Source of the DNA: Chitinophagaceae bacterium
GTDB lineage: Bacteria > Bacteroidota > Bacteroidia > Chitinophagales > Chitinophagaceae
Assembly: GCA_947463755.1 (NCBI GenBank)
Contig: CANHUK010000049.1
Location: 1 to 8,479 of the forward strand
Reading direction: 5' to 3'
DNA: 8,479 nucleotides
Positions 6,609 through 8,479 of the stretch are shown piece after piece. The number at the start of each line of letters is the position of its first letter. Position 1 is the stretch's first letter. Below the pieces are notes generated by a model. That model ran no database searches. It saw nothing but the letters and a program-made list of their open reading frames with translations, and had not been told where the DNA came from. The position numbers and the translations under genes were made by a program.

Positions 6609-6959
6609 TCAGTCCAGAAATTGTTCTTGCTGGAAGTACAGCAGAACATGATCTTTCAGAAAGTCCTCCTGCTGTTTAAGTGGCATGGGTACGATCTCTT
6701 TCAGTTGCCTGAAATGAGGCCAACCGTCCTTGTCAACGCCTTCCAGTTCGTAGTACCCGCTCGAGGAAAGGACGGTGCAAATGGCCACATGCATGAGGTC
6801 CTGTTTTTGCTCCTTGGTGTATTTCTCCTGGCCGGCGCCGAGCTCTTGCAGCCCGATCAGAAATAGCACGGATTCGAGGTCGGGTTTCTTTCCGAATCGC
6901 TGCATCATTTTCTCTTCCAGTTTCCACCATCTGACCTGGAGGTCGTCTTCCATGTTCAT
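6609..6959 (-). CDS. conserved hypothetical protein, about 116 residues
   Basis: I do not recognise a named family. The protein (MNMEDDLQVRWWKLEEKM at the start) is acidic, soluble and mostly helical in appearance, with no signal peptide or membrane segment. Counting from the second Met, marked stretches are RWWKLEEK at 8-15, FGKKPDLESVLFLIGLQELG at 20-39, KEQKQDLMHVAICTVLSSSG at 48-67 and YYELEGVDKDGWPHF at 68-81. They look conserved and recall proteins of this size in other Bacteroidota genomes, but I assign no function. The frame is open to an ATG at 7058, but that start would overlap serS and contain both divergent promoters. The ATG at 6959 or at 6953 is better. With a -7 box ending at 6965, the mRNA would be leaderless or nearly so. 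It probably forms an operon with the isomerase nine bases downstream. Confidence 0.75.
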   Translation of the reverse strand: MNMEDDLQVRWWKLEEKMMQRFGKKPDLESVLFLIGLQELGAGQEKYTKEQKQDLMHVAICTVLSSSGYYELEGVDKDGWPHFRQLKEIVPMPLKQQEDFLKDHVLLYFQQEQFLD

Positions 6960-6964
6960 GTGTG

Positions 6965-6972
6965 CAAAATTA
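6965..6972 (-). promoter_or_regulatory. TAnnTTTG -7 element for the hypothetical gene/isomerase operon
   Basis: On the minus strand this reads TAATTTTG, an exact match to the Bacteroidota -7 box. Transcription would begin at about 6957-6960, right at the ATG of 6959 or a few bases before that of 6953. That sets the gene start and implies a leaderless or very short-leader mRNA. No clear -33 box was found. Confidence 0.5.
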
Positions 6973-7019
6973 GACAAGTCGCGGCAATCGCAGGACGCAT
7001 GACCTTTCGGGCGGTTGGT

Positions 7020-7027
7020 TATCTTTG
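7020..7027 (+). promoter_or_regulatory. TAnnTTTG -7 element in front of serS
   Basis: TATCTTTG matches the Bacteroidota -7 box exactly and points to serS, whose ATG lies 17 bases downstream, giving a leader of roughly ten bases. It faces away from the minus-strand box at 6965-6972, so two divergent promoters share about 60 bases. No T-box or other leader structure fits in so short a 5' UTR. Confidence 0.55.
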
Positions 7028-7044
7028 CGCCAAATTCAGCAGGC

Positions 7045-8316
7045 ATGTTGCAGGTCAATCATATTCGTCAGCACACGGAGCTCGTGAAGGAACGGCTTGC
7101 CGTGAAACATTTTCCGGAGCCTACTTTGGTGGACGAAGTGCTGGCCAGTGACGATGAGCGCAGGCGTGTGCAACAGGCAAACGATGAACTCCTCGCCCGG
7201 CGCAACCAGGCTTCCCGGGAGATCGGAGCAATGATGTCGACCGGCAGGCGGGCAGAGGCAGACGCCCTGAAGGCGGAGGTCACGGCCCTGAAGGAGCGCA
7301 TCGAGGACAACGAAAAAAAACTGGCAACCCTGGAAACAGCGGTCAGGGAGATGTTACAGCGCATCCCCAACCTGCCGTACCGTGAAGTGCCGGTCGGCCG
7401 GACGCCGGAGGACAATGTCGTGGTGCGTTCCGGCGGAGCCCTGCCCGAGTTGACGTCGACGGCCAGACCTCACTGGGATCTGATCAGGGAGTTGGACCTC
7501 GTGGATTTCGAGACCGGAGCCAAGCTGACCGGCAGCGGTTTCCCGCTTTATAAGGGCAGGGGTGCCAGGCTTCAGCGGGCATTGATCCAGTATTTTCTGG
7601 ACTACAATACGGAGGCGGGATATACGGAATACATCCCGCCATATCTGGTGAATGAAGCTTCCGCCTATGGGACGGGCCAGCTGCCCGACAAGGAGGGTCA
7701 GATGTATCACATGACCGAGGACAACCTCTATCTGATCCCGACGGCGGAAGTGCCCGTCACCAATATTTACCGGGATGTGATCCTGAAGGCATCGGACCTG
7801 CCGGTGAGGATGACGGCCCATTCGCCCTGCTTCAGGCGGGAGGCCGGCAGTTTTGGTAAGGATGTCAGGGGACTGAATCGTGTCCATCAGTTCGACAAGG
7901 TCGAGATCGTAGAATTGGTGCATCCCGATACGAGCTATGAAGTGCTGGAACGGATGGTGACCCATGTCGAGGGCCTGGTGGCTTCCCTCGGGTTGCCCTA
8001 TCGCATCCTTCGCCTCTGTGGAGGCGACATGGGTTTTGCCTCGGCGATGACCTATGATTTCGAGATCTACAGTGCCGCCCAGCAGCGTTGGCTGGAGGTC
8101 AGTTCTGTATCCAATTTCGAGGCCTTTCAGGCCAACCGGATGAAGGCACGCTTCAAGGATGCGGATGGGAAGATCCACCTCCTGCACACGCTGAACGGCA
8201 GTTCGCTGGCGTTGCCCCGGATCATGGCCGGCCTGCTGGAGAACAATCAGACGGCTGACGGGATCATGCTGCCTGCCGTACTGCACCGTTATTTCGGATC
8301 CGACCGGATCGCCTGA
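7045..8316 (+). CDS. serS: seryl-tRNA synthetase
   Basis: SerRS charges tRNA-Ser (and tRNA-Sec where present) with serine through seryl-adenylate. From the ATG at 7045 the protein has 423 residues, the normal size. The N-terminal antiparallel coiled-coil arm that grips the long variable arm of tRNA-Ser spans about 30-105, rich in Glu, Arg, Lys and Ala. The class II core follows: LIPTAEVPVTN at 230-240 with the serine-binding T-A-E at 233-235, motif 2 as CFRREAGSFGKDVRGLNRVH at 262-281, and motif 3 as HTLNGSSLALPRIMAGLLEN at 381-400, with its arginine at 392. Motif 3 reads S-S-L-A-L-P-R where E. coli has S-G-L-A-V-G-R, a form I associate with Bacteroidota. The open frame extends upstream to a TTG at 7015, but that lies in the promoter. 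The gene ends 19 bases from the convergent alkB fragment. Confidence 0.97.
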   Translation: MLQVNHIRQHTELVKERLAVKHFPEPTLVDEVLASDDERRRVQQANDELLARRNQASREIGAMMSTGRRAEADALKAEVTALKERIEDNEKKLATLETAVREMLQRIPNLPYREVPVGRTPEDNVVVRSGGALPELTSTARPHWDLIRELDLVDFETGAKLTGSGFPLYKGRGARLQRALIQYFLDYNTEAGYTEYIPPYLVNEASAYGTGQLPDKEGQMYHMTEDNLYLIPTAEVPVTNIYRDVILKASDLPVRMTAHSPCFRREAGSFGKDVRGLNRVHQFDKVEIVELVHPDTSYEVLERMVTHVEGLVASLGLPYRILRLCGGDMGFASAMTYDFEIYSAAQQRWLEVSSVSNFEAFQANRMKARFKDADGKIHLLHTLNGSSLALPRIMAGLLENNQTADGIMLPAVLHRYFGSDRIA

Positions 8317-8335
8317 AGCCGATAGATTCCGTTGT

Positions 8336-8479
8336 TCAGCTTGTCTGAGGATACTGAGACCTCTGGTCCATGACCCTGAACCATAGCGGTGGGATCAGGG
8401 ACAGGATCATCATGCCGGGATAGCCTGTTGGCATTTGTGGCGCATCCTCATGATGCCTGAGGACCTGATATTTCCGGGA
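8336..8479 (-). CDS. alkB: alkane 1-monooxygenase (AlkB-type), C-terminal end only
   Basis: The last 47 codons of a gene run in from the right edge on the minus strand and stop with TGA at 8336-8338. The visible peptide, beginning S-R-K-Y-Q-V-L-R-H-H, continues EDAPQMPTGYPGMMILSLIP and then PPLWFRVMD. This is the C-terminal signature of AlkB-type membrane di-iron alkane hydroxylases (L-R-x-x-x-x-x-P-Q-x-P-x-G-Y, then I-P-P-L-W-F-x-V-M), which follows directly after the third histidine box. AlkB oxidises the terminal methyl of n-alkanes to a primary alcohol, taking electrons from rubredoxin. The histidine boxes and membrane helices lie outside the window, so activity cannot be judged. A related fatty-acid hydroxylase of the same fold is the alternative. 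I see no terminator between it and the convergent serS. Confidence 0.8.
   Translation of the reverse strand, partial: SRKYQVLRHHEDAPQMPTGYPGMMILSLIPPLWFRVMDQRSQYPQTS

Noticed and set aside
6960..7058. N-terminal extension of the hypothetical protein to the ATG at 7058
   Set aside because: It would place both divergent promoter elements inside the coding region and overlap the serS start; the extra residues also look unlike the rest of the protein.
7354..8286. Open minus-strand frame of 310 codons across serS
   Set aside because: It is a shadow of the well-supported serS. Its translation looks like no protein family and no promoter precedes it.
8297..8310. Palindrome GATCCG-AC-CGGATC at the end of serS as a terminator
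   Set aside because: The loop would be only two bases, it lies within the coding sequence, and no T run follows on either strand.
1..8479. Mobile element, CRISPR array, tRNA or defence cluster
   Set aside because: I found no transposase, integrase, terminal repeats, regularly spaced repeats, tRNA cloverleaf or nuclease/toxin motifs; gene content is housekeeping throughout.

Overview
The window reads as ordinary chromosomal sequence from a GC-rich member of the Bacteroidota, most likely near the Chitinophagia/Saprospiria. Three things point there. The first gene is a type IX secretion (T9SS) component of the PorZ kind with a T9SS-type C-terminal domain. Exact TAnnTTTG promoter elements, the -7 box of the Bacteroidota housekeeping sigma factor, sit in front of several genes, and Shine-Dalgarno sequences are mostly missing. 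The encoded proteins also have the look of that phylum. I see no mobile element, CRISPR array, tRNA or rRNA. Of ten genes, eight stop with TGA, two with TAA and none with TAG.

Layout from left to right: a 5'-truncated porZ and recO on the plus strand; a convergent metal-dependent amidohydrolase on the minus strand; divergent prfA (release factor 1) on plus; and about 260 bases without a gene that end in a strong plus-strand intrinsic terminator. A minus-strand run follows, in transcription order: a small conserved hypothetical gene, a secreted cyclophilin-type peptidyl-prolyl isomerase, gcvH, and a VanZ-like membrane protein. Then come divergent serS on plus and, at the right edge, the last 47 codons of a minus-strand AlkB-type alkane monooxygenase gene.

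Most of the content is housekeeping: translation (prfA, serS), recombination repair (recO), glycine cleavage (gcvH), periplasmic protein folding (cyclophilin) and protein secretion (porZ). No multi-gene pathway is complete here, and I see no new defence or biosynthetic system.

The least explained stretch is 4785-5046. It has a possible promoter, a 13-bp imperfect hairpin, a second hairpin, a 7-bp long-range helix and then the terminator, all on the plus strand with no reading frame. I treat it as a candidate small RNA of unknown family. The other points of note are the alkB remnant at the edge, the back-to-back serS/hypothetical promoters, and the unassigned substrate of the amidohydrolase.
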